Source: Gnetum montanum
Lineage: Eukaryota; Streptophyta; Gnetopsida; Gnetales; Gnetaceae
NCBI GenBank assembly: GCA_015680685.1
Contig: MNCI01001980.1
Coordinates: 9,865-73,864, forward strand
Reading direction: 5' to 3'
DNA length: 64,000 nt
The notes under the pieces are model-generated. The model ran no database searches. It saw nothing but the letters and a program-made list of their open reading frames with translations, and was not told the DNA's origin. Below, one piece after another: positions 31,870 through 44,304 of this stretch. The first letter of the stretch is position 1, and each line of letters starts with the position of its first letter. The translations under genes were made by a program, and so were the position numbers.

Positions 31870-32780
31870 AGCCTTGTTTGGACATTCATGAGAAAAATGG
31901 TTTCCTTGGCAAAGGAAACATTTGATGTTTTTTTTTTTTTTTGGTATTTTATGCAAATGACATTTGAACATTACATGAAAAACTTTGGATAGTTTGTCTA
32001 GAGAAGATTTTCGTTTCCATCATCTTTGTGGTTTGTTTATGTGTTTATGTCATCAAGAACAACATTTGGATTTTGGAGCAGGCTGAAACTAATTTTTAAG
32101 ACATAAATCATTACAGAAAGATTTTCCTAATTTATGATTGATTTGTTTCATAAGAGACTAGGCTTTCATGTTATGAGAGAGGTCTCTATTAATAGCATCT
32201 ATTAGTTGTCTAATAGCATTGAAACTCATGTCATTAATACTATGGCCTAATTGTTTTACCTCTACTTAATATTTGTCATGAAAGGGTTGTGGCAAAGATC
32301 CTAAGAGATGTTTTTTGGTAGACCAATCATAAGTTTATCACTATAGTACCAGTCTTCCAGTGTGTCTAAATACTTAGAAATATTTTGTATTTTCTGTAAT
32401 CATAGCTTTAAAAAACATATCTCTATATGTATCTATATAGTCTACCTTATGACCGAAAAACTCTTACTAATGACATTTATAAATAAAATAGAAGGTCTAG
32501 TGAGTAACTTCATTTTTATATCAAGATCTATTAGGTTCCACCATCTTCTAAGATTGCCAACAAAGTTGAAAACACAATTTTGAATGGCATGTTTGTAGGA
32601 TTTTTGGTCAAGAATTACTTGACGATCTATGAACCCATTTATGTAGTTTAAAACTACTTGTCTTTTGGGTATAGACAGTTTATTCATATAAAACTTTGGG
32701 CCTTTTTCACTAATCATTCTAGAGGAGACTTGAGGATAGTTTATAGGTGCTTGAGGATATACTTGTGGATTTTTTAACAA
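31870..32780 (-). pseudogene. viral capsid region and zinc knuckle
   Basis: The frame at 32780-32442 has capsid-like sequence: an R-Q-V-V-L-N-Y-I-N-G-F segment and a Trp-Trp pair (L-R-R-W-W). Further down, at 31920-31880, lies a Cys/His cluster of the form CX2CX3HX4C, near the usual CCHC nucleic-acid-binding knuckle but one residue short. A run of 16 A (T on the plus strand, 31927-31942) lies just before the knuckle and shifts the frame. Confidence 0.6.
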
Positions 32781-32908
32781 TTCTTTCTCGTTTGAGTCAA
32801 GCTTAGTTTTTAATCATCTAAATCTATTACCATTGCTTATGAGCATCCTTCATTAGCATTGATTTTTGCTTTACCTTTTTCTATTGACATGGTTTTTCAT
32901 CTAGATTT

Positions 32909-33343
32909 TCATATTGGGAAATCAACATTTGTTCCATATTCAGGGATGGCTGGTTCAGGAACTTGTATAGTTGATTTTGAAACCCATTGTTTTTGTAGAG
33001 TTTTTACTTTTTCTTTTGTTTTTGCTATTGCTTGATAATTTCTATAATTTTGTCCTATTATTATACTTATTTGATCATTTGCCCAATTTTGTAATTTTAT
33101 AGTGTTTGTAGGGGGATCTATGGATAATTTTTGAAAAAGTTGATGTGCTATTTCTTTTTTTAGTTGAGATGGTACCTTGACACTATTGAATTTTAATGAT
33201 TCAACATGGTTTGTATTGGTTTGAGTATTCATGTTAATTTTTAATATTGCATTACATTCTTCATAGTGATATTGGTGATCATATCTAATTGTAGAAGTAT
33301 GTGGACAAGGTACCATGGTGTTAGGAGAGATGTTTGTTTCCAA
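32909..33343 (-). pseudogene. viral polyprotein region between movement protein and capsid
   Basis: A 144-aa open frame, Asn/Gln/Lys-rich with a helical segment near its end. It sits where caulimovirid polyproteins carry a poorly conserved linker or virion-associated-like region. No specific domain is recognised. Confidence 0.45.
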
Positions 33344-33773
33344 CTCTGAGTTAGCTTCTTATTTTATAACAATATGTTTTTCTTTGGGATGTAATTCTTA
33401 TGTTTGGTGGGTTGATCCTTCAAGGTTTTCTGATTTATAAGATGTTCATAGTATCTTGCTAACTTCCATTGTAACTCCTAATTACTTGAAGATCCTCTTC
33501 ATTGTTGTTTCTAGATCTTTAGATTCAGCAATGTTAATAGACTGGAATTCTTGGATCTAAAAAGATCTTCTAGCAGGTATAATATTAGCAGGATTTTTGA
33601 CAGGAGGTAGAATCCTTTTTTTGGCTAGTTTCACCATCTTTTAAGAGGTAGGAAGGATCATCCTTTGAAAACCTTGGTATTTTTAGGAAGACTCTGTAAC
33701 ATCTTTTACCAAGATTTACTCTAGACCTTTTTAAGAGGATGTGGTCATAAAATTTGTCCAGAGTGTCATCTAA

Positions 33774-34250
33774 TTATGGATATAGAGTATGGATGGGTAA
33801 ATCTTCAATGTTGATTAGGGCTCCATATTCTATATTTGATGTACCAACTGACATAACTTGTTCTCCAAAGGGCAAAAGAGTTTCTATACTAATGTTTTGA
33901 AATAACTTAAAAACTAATCTATTGCCTATAGTGGCATAAACACTACCTTGCTTCATATCTAAAGGAATATATCCAATAATCATTAAACTATTAAATAGGT
34001 TGTGATCTTTTAAGGAGAGAGTAAAGTTAGGTAAGGTTACAACTAAGGCATTTGATTCAAGTCTTCCTTTAGCTTGGATGATAATAGCATCTTGGAAATT
34101 TTTAAATCATCTATCAACCAGAGCAATCCAGTAAGGGTTCTTAAGCCTATAGTTGAAATGAGGATGGATGTAAATGTTGAGTTCTATGATATGAATATAA
34201 TTGTAACTAGCAGCAATCCATTTCCTAACTTCCCCCACAAAAAAAGAAAG
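33774..34250 (-). pseudogene. viral movement-protein remnant
   Basis: The frame at 33983-33774 (69 aa) and the sequence just upstream (about 34070-33985, with a T-L-S-L-K-D strand) resemble the 30K-type movement protein of caulimovirids, which opens plasmodesmata. Its place directly after the primer site fits the genus plan. Identification rests on position plus limited motif similarity. Broken: the upstream part is in another frame. Confidence 0.55.
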
Positions 34251-34581
34251 AGAGAGCAATAGGTGTGAGATTGGATCCACTTATCTCTAACTCGCAGTTA
34301 GAAAAGTGCATAAAAGAGAGGGATTCAATAGGTGTCAATTTTCGTATTAGATAGATTTCTTGTTCTCTAGGTACAAGAGGTAACGTTGAACAAGAAGAAG
34401 TACTACAATATTTAGATAAATAGTGAGTATAAGAACTAGAAGGACATGAGAGAGGGTGATTTCTTGTGCCATGTTATTGATTCGATGAGATGATATACTG
34501 AAACTCGTTGCGCATCTTCCTCTCGCTTGTTTGTCAACCTTCACTGTGCACCCCCATGCTCAACATGAAATACATGAACTT

Positions 34582-34593
34582 GCTTTGATACCA
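34582..34593 (-). other. viral tRNA-Met primer-binding site
   Basis: The minus strand reads TGGTATCAAAGC, one base from the TGGTATCAGAGC site that caulimovirids use with initiator tRNA-Met. It lies just upstream of the movement-protein frame, at the conventional start of the viral genome. Confidence 0.75.
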
Positions 34594-34739
34594 CTTTCTT
34601 CTCAGATCCGTCCTTGCCTTGTCTATGCCATTTTTACAATAATCTTTGCAATAAAAAAAATTCTTATGCTAATAGCAATCATAAAAGTAATTACAATGCA
34701 AAGAGAAATTTGAAAAAGAATTGGATAGTACTTCTAATT

Positions 34740-36000
34740 ATTTGTCAATATCCTCTTGGAAGCATTGAGATGAAATTATCCATGCGGTTGGGATTCCATT
34801 GTAGTAATGGTTAAAAGCCATAATTATATGCAAGTAAAACTAAGTGAGTACAAAAATAAAAATGTTAATATAAAAACATATTAGAAACTTATTTTAAAAA
34901 AATATGAAATATCATTGAAAATACAAGTAATAGTAATAAAAACTTATTGAATCTTACCCTATACTTATTGGTATGAAATATGGAATCCATGGCAAGTAAA
35001 CTGTTATGTGAAAGTTGCATAATCTTTTTCAACATTCATGGTGATTGAATACCAATTATTAATTGAACATTCTAATCAGTTTTATCTTCTTAGTACATAA
35101 AAAAGAAATCAAAGCATTGTTCATACCACATTTTTACACTAATTTTATCATTAAGATGTTTCTTAAATGCTGGTTTTGTCCACATATATATGTTGTACAT
35201 ATCTTTTTTTTTTTAAGAACATGTCTTGCTTTGTCTTAAAGCTGAAATCTTGCATGTTCTTATCCTTAAACAAATCTTTTACATACTTGACATAAATAAC
35301 ATCAATAGGTAATCCTTGACAACAATAAGAAGCTATTTTCTCACGAAGTTCATCAAATATATTGATGTTATATGCAGTTCTCTTATCTTAAGTTGGACCA
35401 AGTAATCATGGCAATATTTCCCTATTGCATTTACATGCTCTAATTATTTAAAAATTAGACAAGCTCTATCCTTTGCTTCATGCATAACATATTTGATGAA
35501 TTTGTACATATAACCCATTTTTTTCTAATTATTTTCCAAAATCTATTAGGCTTTTCCATTATGCAATTTGTCTTTGTTAAACCATATTCACAAAGATATG
35601 TGTTTGTTGTAGGGATATTAGTATCTAAAATTTTATGATTATAATAATTATAAATTAAAATAAATATTACTTACTCATTTCTTTCAACATAATCATTGGT
35701 CTTAGATTTGTCTTTGTGAGACAACTTTTGTTGTTTGTTGCACTTAAACTTTGCTCCACCAATTGGGTTGTTTTCTTCATCTTTAACAAAGTCACTTATA
35801 CAATATTTAGAAATTCAAGCAAATGTGTCATCATAGTAGTATTGCCATCTTAGTGAAGCCATTGAGAAAAGCTCTTAAGGGGATTTCATATATCTTTACC
35901 CTAAGCATTCTCCCAAAAGCTAGCTTGCTCTCCAGCATGAATCATTGTCATAAACCTATCAATAGCTTTTTTTTTTAAAAAAAAGATCAAGTTTATAATT
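34740..36000 (-). pseudogene. Mutator-type transposase remnant
   Basis: Minus-strand reading across stops. Upstream blocks include a C-C-Q-G-L-P-I-D segment near 35310. Then H-N-S-L-L-A-M-D-S with N-K-Y (first catalytic Asp codon 34987-34985), a donor-like GTAAG just after it at 34957-34953, and further on N-G-I-P-T-A-W-I-I-S-S near 34800-34765. This is the DDE-type MULE transposase pattern, with an intron of about 130 bp between the two motifs. The rest of the catalytic domain is missing: coding similarity stops about 100 bp before the viral primer site. The minus-strand direction is that of the virus. Confidence 0.72.
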
Positions 36001-37661
36001 AGAATTTAAAATTTAATGTTTCTTATAATAACTTAATGAAATCACTTACAAGGATAAAACAAACTTGTTGAGTTTTACTCTTTTATACCATCTTGCACAA
36101 AATCTAAATACATTTAATAGAATTCCAAATGCCATGTTGAACTAATTTTAACTTGAGTAAACCATCCAATAAGACTGTATTAATTATTATATATAGGGAA
36201 AAAGTGATTGGTTTGGTTTCCATGTTTTGTTAATCTAAGATAAAGAAGTTTAAAGATACCAAAGCACCTAAAAGTTCCTAAATACCTAAATTTTTTTTCA
36301 ATGAAATTCAAAGCTAAATACCAATCAAGAGAATAACAATTATATAACAACCAAGGAAAATTCATTAAGCTTTGAAAAATCTAAAGATGTCATTAATTGT
36401 ATCTAATCATAAATTATATGTGAGATCTAGGAAGTATCAAATTTTTTTTTCTTTTTTCAAACCTTTACTATTCAATGTCTATTAACTCTCACATATTTGT
36501 AAATGATACCAATGAAGGGTAGTAACATGAATTGATTCCTATGCTTATCTAATCATAATTTTTTATGGTTTTTAGTTAGTTTCAGCAAATTCATATGAAC
36601 TAGCATAGTGATAAGTTTCTAGCATGAGGCAAATCAATACAAAAAATTTCCTATTTAGTTTCTTAAATTAGGATGCTCAACTTTCTTCTATTCTAATGGC
36701 CCATGCATCTTTTTGAAAAGAAAACTACCTTAGATTGAGATTTCTCTCATATCTCAATGTTTTATAACATTGAAAAATTTCTTAAAGATTTTCTTAAGTT
36801 TTATAAATAAGGATAAAAAAACCTCTTTTACATATCCATGAAATAATAAACCAAAATTGTTCACTACTACCAAAACTTATAATAATTGAAGGGCTTCATT
36901 TTTTTCTATTGAATTTTAAACTAAATAGAAAGTTCAAATATAAAAAAAAGGACACATTTCAAGATGCATAGTATAAAGGTTTTTAAAATATAAAATGATT
37001 GTAATTGTTTAATGTCATGCAATGAAGAGTTTTATTATTATAGAAATAAAAGACATAAAATATATAAATAAATCTAAAAATAGGAGATAAATGAATATCT
37101 TAAATCGTTTCTCCTCCAATGACCAAGAAGGCATCCATTTATAAAAAACCTGTAATGCACTCTCTAAACTTAAACTTAAGGAAGGCATCTTGAAATTATA
37201 TGAAAAATAAATTGATAAATGAATTGTATAATATTAAATAAAGCTAATAGTTTTCTTTGTTTGAAAGGAAAGAACATATGAAAGACCATACTGTGTTAGG
37301 AAGAACAATGAGGGAGAAACAGTATAAAGTTCTATTTAAGTTCTATGAATTGATTTTCCCTTTTTATGTCATAATGATGTAGTTCCCTTTTAAATTCTTA
37401 CAAGCCCTCTCATGCATTGTATTTTGAAATATCAAGACCACCCATTTTTGTTAGCTACATTACTTACCTAAAAGTTTTTGGCTTTCCTAGTAAAATGAAA
37501 AATCATGAAAGAGTTATTCAGAGACTATTTTTTTTAAAAGATAATGTATAAGAAAATAAGGACTTTGTCAAATAATGAATAATTAATGCATGTTTTATGA
37601 ATAATTAATGCGAGTTTTATTATGTTCAATTCAAGAATAAAAACTGAAATCTTCGATGTAA
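36001..37661. other. AT-rich interior of the Mutator-like element
   Basis: Very AT-rich with many homopolymer runs. No domain recognised; it may include the 5' part of the transposase gene or its promoter. A short direct repeat (ATGAATAATTAATGC) occurs twice near 37577-37612. Confidence 0.4.
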
Positions 37662-38304
37662 AAAAAAAACAATGAAAAAGACTTTCTTTTTTAAAAAAGA
37701 TAATTTTTAGAAAAATAAGAGCTTTTTCAAAAAATGAATGATTAATGTAAGTTTTACACTGCTTAACACAATAATGAAAACTAAAAAATACACATTACAA
37801 TACTAAAAGTTTCAATTATTTCCATCCTCAATTTGATTAGCAATTGAAATGCTAACATTAGGAGTATTACTTACAGATCAGAAAAAAGATCCAGCTTGAA
37901 AATGGAATACATGGTATTTCACAAGTTTTAATGATGCTTACTACAGGAATCAAAACTGAGAAATACATACAGCAATGTTGGCTTCACCAATTTCTTTAAT
38001 CTTCAATTTAGTAGGCAATTGAATTGAAATGTAAGAATGACAGTAGTGCAACCGAACAACAGCATAATGCAACAGCTATGCCGATGGAAATACAAAAAGA
38101 GAGGCAGCATGAAAACCAAATCAAGAAAGAAAAAACAAATGGCAGTGATTTCTATTTTTTTTCAGTGTGGTGTTTTTTCTTTTTACCAATTTTTAAGCCA
38201 CACGTGTCCAAAGCATATACATGACATCCATGATGAGCATGATGCAGCAGCCATGGCAAGGGATAAGGTGGCATAAATCGTAAGACACGGTAGAGACGCC
38301 TGCC
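37662..38304 (-). repeat. right terminal inverted repeat
   Basis: Partner of 27298-27935. It ends in ...AGAGACGCCTGCC against the target duplication TAGGTTGAG. Frames that look coding in both arms (27515-27318 on the minus strand, 38024-38276 on the plus strand) are the same repeat read on opposite strands, not genes. Confidence 0.85.
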
Positions 38305-38313
38305 TAGGTTGAG
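38305..38313. other. 9-bp target duplication, right
   Basis: TAGGTTGAG; pairs with TTGGTTGAG at 27289-27297. Confidence 0.75.
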
Positions 38314-38955
38314 TTCTCGCTTGTTGTAGCAACCTAGAGCGATGTGCAACATTCAAAATTCATAGTGATATGTTTTGATAGTTATTATGGTAAAGCACAC
38401 ATATGAATAAGGGAGCGCAAGGATCTTTGTTAGTGATAAAATAGAATATAAGATAAATTCATCTTTATCTTGATGCCTTTATCTCATCATTTTTATCTAT
38501 GGATATAAAGGTAGGTGAAGGATTTTATGATGATTTATTATAACTACTTGTCTACCTTGATAGTTCTTGAATGTATATTTTTATAGTGTTCTTAACTAAT
38601 ATGTGTCTCAACATAGATCTTGGAATCCAATGTGTAATGATTGTGTCTAATGTTCATGTAGTCTAAACACATCTTTATGATTTAAAACCAACATTGGTAG
38701 CTTGAATGACTTGTACAAAGTTATAGTTAAGATTTTTCTTTTTTGGAAAAAAAAAAAAGAATTTTGTTTTGCAATGTTTTGAATGTAAGTGGCATAATCT
38801 ACATATTCTGTCCTTATATTGCATATTATTTGACCTTCCACTTTCAACTTAAAAGTAATGTAACCTCATTTATACTTTACTAATGAATAATTACTTTTTT
38901 CAACCAAATTGGAGCTTCCTTTGGGTTTCCAATCAAATTGAAGCTTTAAAAATTT
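38314..38955. other. AT-rich, nothing firm
   Basis: No gene is supported. It may be the far 3' part of the gypsy element whose integrase lies at 38960-39700. Confidence 0.4.
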
Positions 38956-38959
38956 CATG

Positions 38960-39700
38960 ATCTTTGAATGAAGAATATTATTTACAAGTACTTGCTTCTA
39001 AGTTCTCTTCCAATTCTCAAGTTGTCTTATTTTCATTATGTCTTTCTCATAAAATCATCATTGTACTGCAAAGTGAAGGTTTTAAGCATGTTCTTGAGGA
39101 TCTCATTCATCAGCTTTGTCTATCCATTCATCTAAGGGTGATATGTTGAACTTAAATTCAATTTAATTCCTAGTTTTAATTTAAAAAATTATCAAAATTT
39201 CAAAGTAAATTAGACATTACTATTTGGGATGATTTGAACTAGAACTCCTTGAAATCAAATAATCTCAATCTTGGAGATTTTAACAATATTATTAGTACCA
39301 CATAAATGTTTGTAGTCATGAAATTAGATGACTTAATATGTAATCTATCACAGTCAGAATAATATTTTTTTCTTTGAGCCTTTGAAAATTCAATTATGAA
39401 ATTGAATTTTTACTTCCACATTATTATGAAACTAAATTATGAAATCCTTCTTCATGACTTTACACTCCCTATGAAATATCATGAAGATGAAGAAAACATC
39501 TTGGTCTTTTTGGTGGTTTTCCTTGTTGACATATCAAGCATCTAGCCATAGACTCTAGTGTCTTTCTTCATATTTAGCCTCCAATAGTGTCTCTTAGCAT
39601 TATGGTATATCTTGTTTGCACTTGAATGTATCTAATATTTGCTAAGATGAACTTGTTCTAGTAATTGACATTTCACATTTCTAGCGCATACAATATTGCC
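38960..39700 (-). pseudogene. Ty3/gypsy integrase remnant
   Basis: On the minus strand, near 39610-39550, N-A-K-R-H-Y-W-R-L-N-M-K-K-D-T-R recalls the HHCC-type zinc-binding start of a plant gypsy integrase. Near 39140-39080 Y-H-P, stop, M-N-G-Q-T-K-L-M-N-E-I-L matches the conserved end of the integrase core. The middle is full of stops. No LTR could be paired. Confidence 0.65.
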
Positions 39701-41700
39701 TTGAACTATAACTCTTTCTTCTTTCCTATAGTAAATTATTTATTAAAGTTTGTACCTAGTTTTTGAATCCTATCCTTAACCTTACTAATATGTCTTTTTT
39801 CCTTGAAGAATATCTTCTTATAAGCTAGATGTAACATCCCATTCTTAAGAAATCTTAAAAAGAAATATGTTACATATAACTTATAATTGAATTAATGAAT
39901 AACTTAATCTTTCAAGATCACAACTAAAATGAGAGGAATTTAAATGCCATGTTGGATTGATTCATTTCTCATAAAGAGGGAAAAATAAAACTAACATGAT
40001 CACAATCATAGCTAGTAGTTTTCAATCCTAGGCCTTTTCACATTTAGCATCACTACTTGAATGACCTATACAAATGTAGGAGGTTAGTCTCCAAAGACTA
40101 GAAAATCTAACATTTAGATTATAGTAGAGCATGAAGGACATCTATCAAGCAAGAATGTGGTACCTAGGAAAAAATATAAAGCTTACGAAAATCAAGATTA
40201 GATACATGATCAAAATAATACATCAATAAAAAAATCATAATATCGACATCAAAATAACATGTTAACAATAGTAACCATTATGAATTGACATGATCCAAAA
40301 AAGCAGTAAAGAGAATAATATATTCTCTAAAATAACAACTAGAAATGCATAAAGCTTAATTACTAAATTATTCTTCAATTTCCCAATGTTTCATAAACTC
40401 AGCTATCAACTCTAAATGTGTTCACCACCTCATATGATAAATCTATGATTTGACTCTTATTATGTTAAATTCAATATGACTTCCAAGAAATGAAAACAAG
40501 GCTAAAATTGATATGATTTTAGTAGGTTTCCCACTATTTCATTTGGCGAATCTATAAGTTAAACCCCTTCTTATATCAAGCTCTATATGACTCTTGATAA
40601 GCATGATGATATATAGCTATATGCCAAGCGATGTTTGAATTTCAAACTCCATATACATCTCATAAGATCCTTACTTATAACCTCCTATAGGTAAAAACAC
40701 AAGCATAGACATCATATTTATATAACATTACATAAATTAACATAAATATTTAGTATTATATTTATTTAATAATATCAAGCAAAAACAGATTACATGATCT
40801 TGGGATCCAAAATAATGAATGTATATTTCCTACTATTAACAAACCCTAGCTAGTTGATAAAGGCTCTTTCTTCTTAAAGTGTGAAGATCTTCTTCAAGCT
40901 ACTTCTCATGTTATCACCAATTCACAAATAGGTTGGATCAAGATTTGAGGGTTTGCAATCTTAAATAGAGATCATTTAAGGCTTTTAGTGTTGAATCTAA
41001 AAATAAAATAGATCTAATTTCTAAAACCCCTATTAGCTAGAAATCAAAGATGAAATTTAAGTTAGATCTACAAAACAATGGATAATTCAATAAAATTCAA
41101 TATGAACAAAATCACTATAGAGATATTAGAATAAAAGGTACATAAAACCAAAGGTGTGAGATCTAAAGTTCAAATTTGCACATGAACATACAAAACTAGG
41201 AATTAAAGATATCGCATTACACCAAGGTCTAAACCTAGGATCTACTCCACATGAAACACCCAATTAGTGCATAACATGAAATATATACATAAACTATAAT
41301 TACTTTAAAAAATCCTTAAAATAAAATAATATGATAAAAACAAAATATTAAAATATACATTATATGAATAATTACAAAAAATACAATGATATGTTAAATT
41401 AGTCTTAAGAGTCTTAGTATGAAAACCCAGGTCATAGGTTCTATTCTAGTGGACAATATGTATTAAAAAGTTTCCTAATTTTTTTTTGAAATTATTCTAT
41501 CTGATAAATTTAAGACCATATGTAATATGAAATACAAATCTAATCTAAGTATGAAGCTTGAATGAAATAAATTAAATTAAATAATATTAATCTAAAGTTA
41601 GAAAGCACATAGAATCTTATGGAATTACATACAAAATATATGATGTTTTTCATGTGAATTTGATTTTTCTATAACAAATTTTCTCTCTTTCTTCCATTTT
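39701..41700. other. AT-rich, nothing firm
   Basis: No sustained frame on either strand. The sequence TGTAACATCCCATTC at 39830 resembles the opening of many plant gypsy LTRs, but no partner end was found. Confidence 0.4.
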
Positions 41701-41731
41701 TCTTCAAAAAATTTAATCTGTTCAAATTTCC

Positions 41732-43010
41732 CCTATGGAAGATTCTAAATTACTTTCAACTTCTCCAATAGATGCCAAAATGTTTACATATTCTATTGAT
41801 GCAAAAATTTTTGTTGATTCTCAGAATGAAAATTTACAAGCTAGTGAGAAAAATTCTAAGAAGCCTTCTTTTAGTGATGCATCTAAGATACCTAATTTTT
41901 TTTCTTCCTCATGATGTATTGATCATTGGTAACTAATCTTACATTACAATATGTGATAGATTACCTACTTTGTAACTGAAGTTTTACTTTGCAATTAAAT
42001 GCCTTGTACTTAAGTTTCAATTTTCAGTTAAATGATGTGATGTAAAACCATGACATTCAAGTCATTTAGGTTAGGTATTATTCTTGTTTTTTCTTCTTTT
42101 CAAGCTAGGTAATGCTTCACTATTGTAGGATGTTCTAGATATAATGTCTTTTATACATAAGCATGTAGTATTATCTTTTGTAAGTGGACTCTAAATTTTG
42201 ATATCCAGTATGAAGAATATTCTAAAATTCTATATTTTTTTGACCTATTTAATCTTTCATTGATTTTTCAAGAAATTGAGTAGGAAATTATTAGTCTTCT
42301 TGGTCCCATTAAACATATTGAATCTATTTTTACACCATTTGGTTTTTGTAGATGTTCTTTTGTTGAAATTAATTTTCTTGATTGTAAAAAGGAACTGGTT
42401 TTGTAAGTAGGAGGAAAGATTTATATTCAACCAATTACATATTATAATCTTTTTAATTCTTTCAATTTTTATCATCATGAAGGACATTTATTTAATGTTT
42501 GTTCCTTTTTAGCTTAAAAAAAATATGTCAAAATAAAAAAAACCATGTTAAAGTTAGAAAAAAACAATTTAAAGTTGAGGATATGAAAAAATCAAGTTAA
42601 TTTCAACAATAAGAATGATCAAATGACAACAAATAAATTAGAAAAGATAGAAGCTTATGTGTATGTTTTTACTTGTACTATAGGAAGTATTGATTAGTTT
42701 AGATAAATAACTCATAAAGCAAATTTATTCTTATTTGACAAAATCAATGTTAACTCAAAGATCAATGCTAATGTTGAGAAGAAAGCTATAGCTAATTGTT
42801 AGAAATGCAAGGTTAATATTAAGCAATGAAGTAATGGTAATGTAGATTATGCACCATCAATTTCTTATATTCTTTCAAATGCTAATATGTTGTCACAACT
42901 TTCCATTACTCTCTCAAATCATTTTGCTATTTTAAGTTCAAGCATAGATGTTGAAAGTAATGTAAATGTTGTTAGGGTAGGGGCCATCCTACCAATGAAT
43001 AATTAATTTC
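41732..43010 (+). pseudogene. LINE ORF1-like remnant, plus strand
   Basis: An ATG near 41732 opens a 60-codon frame (M-E-D-S-K-L-L-S-T-S) that ends in TGA. From about 42190 a second stretch reads through a few stops: P-I-K-H-I-E-S, V-E-I-N-F-L-D-C and Y-H-H-E-G-H-L-F-N-V-C, which looks like a CCHC knuckle with both leading Cys lost. Order and spacing resemble the DUF4283 plus knuckle layout of LINE ORF1. Tentative: no endonuclease follows. Confidence 0.4.
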
Positions 43011-44304
43011 TCTCAATTTTTCAAAAATATCAACTATAGAGTTTTACACTTGAGGAGACATCCTTGTAATTGGAAAGATTTCCCTCTTTATGTTATTTTT
43101 GGTGTTCTTTAAACTATGTTAAGCTTGTAATATGAATGTTTTTTTTCTTATTATTAATATAATTTTTGGGATCCAACACAACCCTTCCACCACACCCCCA
43201 CACACCTCACCTTTCCCTCCTTCCCCCCAAAATCATATAAAAGGCTAAGCTAACCAACAAGTCAAAGTGATAGAAAGGATGATAATTGAACTTTGATTTG
43301 AAGAAAGAAATGTGATAGAAAGCAAAAATCTAAGAAAAGATAAAAAAAGAGTGAAAGGAAAGGATATAATAGATAATTTTAATTTATAAACTTTAAGAAA
43401 TCTTAGGCATGACTGTGATAACCTAAAATTTTCATAGGCTTAATTATTTAATTTAATGCATGCATTTGATTCTTTAATGCTACCAGATGTATTTCAATAC
43501 CTTTGTTGTAATTTTATTGACTAAATCATAGGATTATATGATTGTAGTCACTATTATTGTTGTTGTTGTCCTACATAAGTAAATACGACCTGCTTACTAC
43601 AGAGTTTTCTTAAAGTTTTATATCTTTTATTTTACTACTATTAAAGCTCAGTCATAGATCTTTTGTATATTTTATGATTAAATGTTGAAATCTAATTACC
43701 CTTAGAAGTTTTTCTTTCTGTTAGTTATCATGTTTTTACATGTATTTTACTATGCATATTTTATTCTTTATGTACACTCAATTATCAATATTTCATTTTA
43801 TATTATGCACATTTAATTATGCATATTATATTTTTATTATGCACATGTGATTATATAATACTCTGTTCATGGAGCATTTTAGACCCTAAATCAACTTAGA
43901 TCATACCCCTTATTAATTTTTTGCATTAAATGAACATTTGAAATTTATTTTAATTATAATTAAATATATTATAAAATATCTTTGTTAGTTAAGTACTTTA
44001 GGATAGTATCCAACCTAGAATTTGACCTTAACAATGTATTCAAGACATTCAAAAATATTGGGTTTGAACCTTAGTTCACTAGAATTAGAGTTATGGTTCT
44101 CAAGATATCATAATGTTAGTTTGCTAGAAATTTATAGAAGTTTTGACATTTGAACTATAAGACTATGGTAAGCAATGCTCAAACATGATTTCAATATGTG
44201 ATCATGTAGTGTGCTTGATAAGGATTTTATAGCTTTCAAAAAAATTTGATTTGAAGTTCGTATGTGCCTATTATGCATTTTTGAACCTTAAAAGTATTAG
44301 TGTA
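43011..44304. other. AT-rich; possible left part of a split LTR
   Basis: TGTGATAACCTAAAATTTTC at 43414 resembles a plant gypsy LTR start. Element B is inserted at 44305, and a matching LTR end with a primer-site-like motif may lie beyond it at 54993. No coding sequence. Confidence 0.3.

Larger units (their letters stand above)
29280..34593 (-). mobile_element. endogenous pararetrovirus (caulimovirid-like), decayed
   Basis: About 5.3 kb on the minus strand with the domain order known for Caulimoviridae such as petuvirus-like endogenous copies: tRNA-Met primer site, movement protein, an intervening region, capsid with zinc knuckle, aspartic protease, reverse transcriptase, RNase H. No integrase and no LTRs were found, as expected for this family. 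Stops and frameshifts occur in every domain, so it is an old, non-coding relic. It lies entirely inside the Mutator-like element. The genus is not assignable by eye. Confidence 0.85.
27298..38304 (-). mobile_element. Mutator-like element, about 11 kb, enclosing a pararetrovirus
   Basis: Two inverted arms of about 640 bp (27298-27935 and 37662-38304) bound an 11,007-bp segment. Directly outside are TTGGTTGAG (27289-27297) and TAGGTTGAG (38305-38313), a 9-bp target duplication with one mismatch, the length known for the Mutator superfamily. Ends align as GGAAGTGTCTCT and GGCAGGCGTCTCT. A Mutator-type transposase remnant lies inside on the minus strand (about 36000-34740). A caulimovirid-like sequence occupies 34593 to about 29280 on the same strand. 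Either the virus integrated into the element or the element acquired viral DNA; the abrupt loss of the transposase next to the viral primer site favours integration. Confidence 0.82.

Noticed and set aside
38024-38276. Plus-strand frames resembling the minus-strand frame at 27318-27515, at first read as a duplicated gene
   Set aside because: They are the two terminal inverted repeats of the Mutator-like element; no domain, and frames differ between arms.
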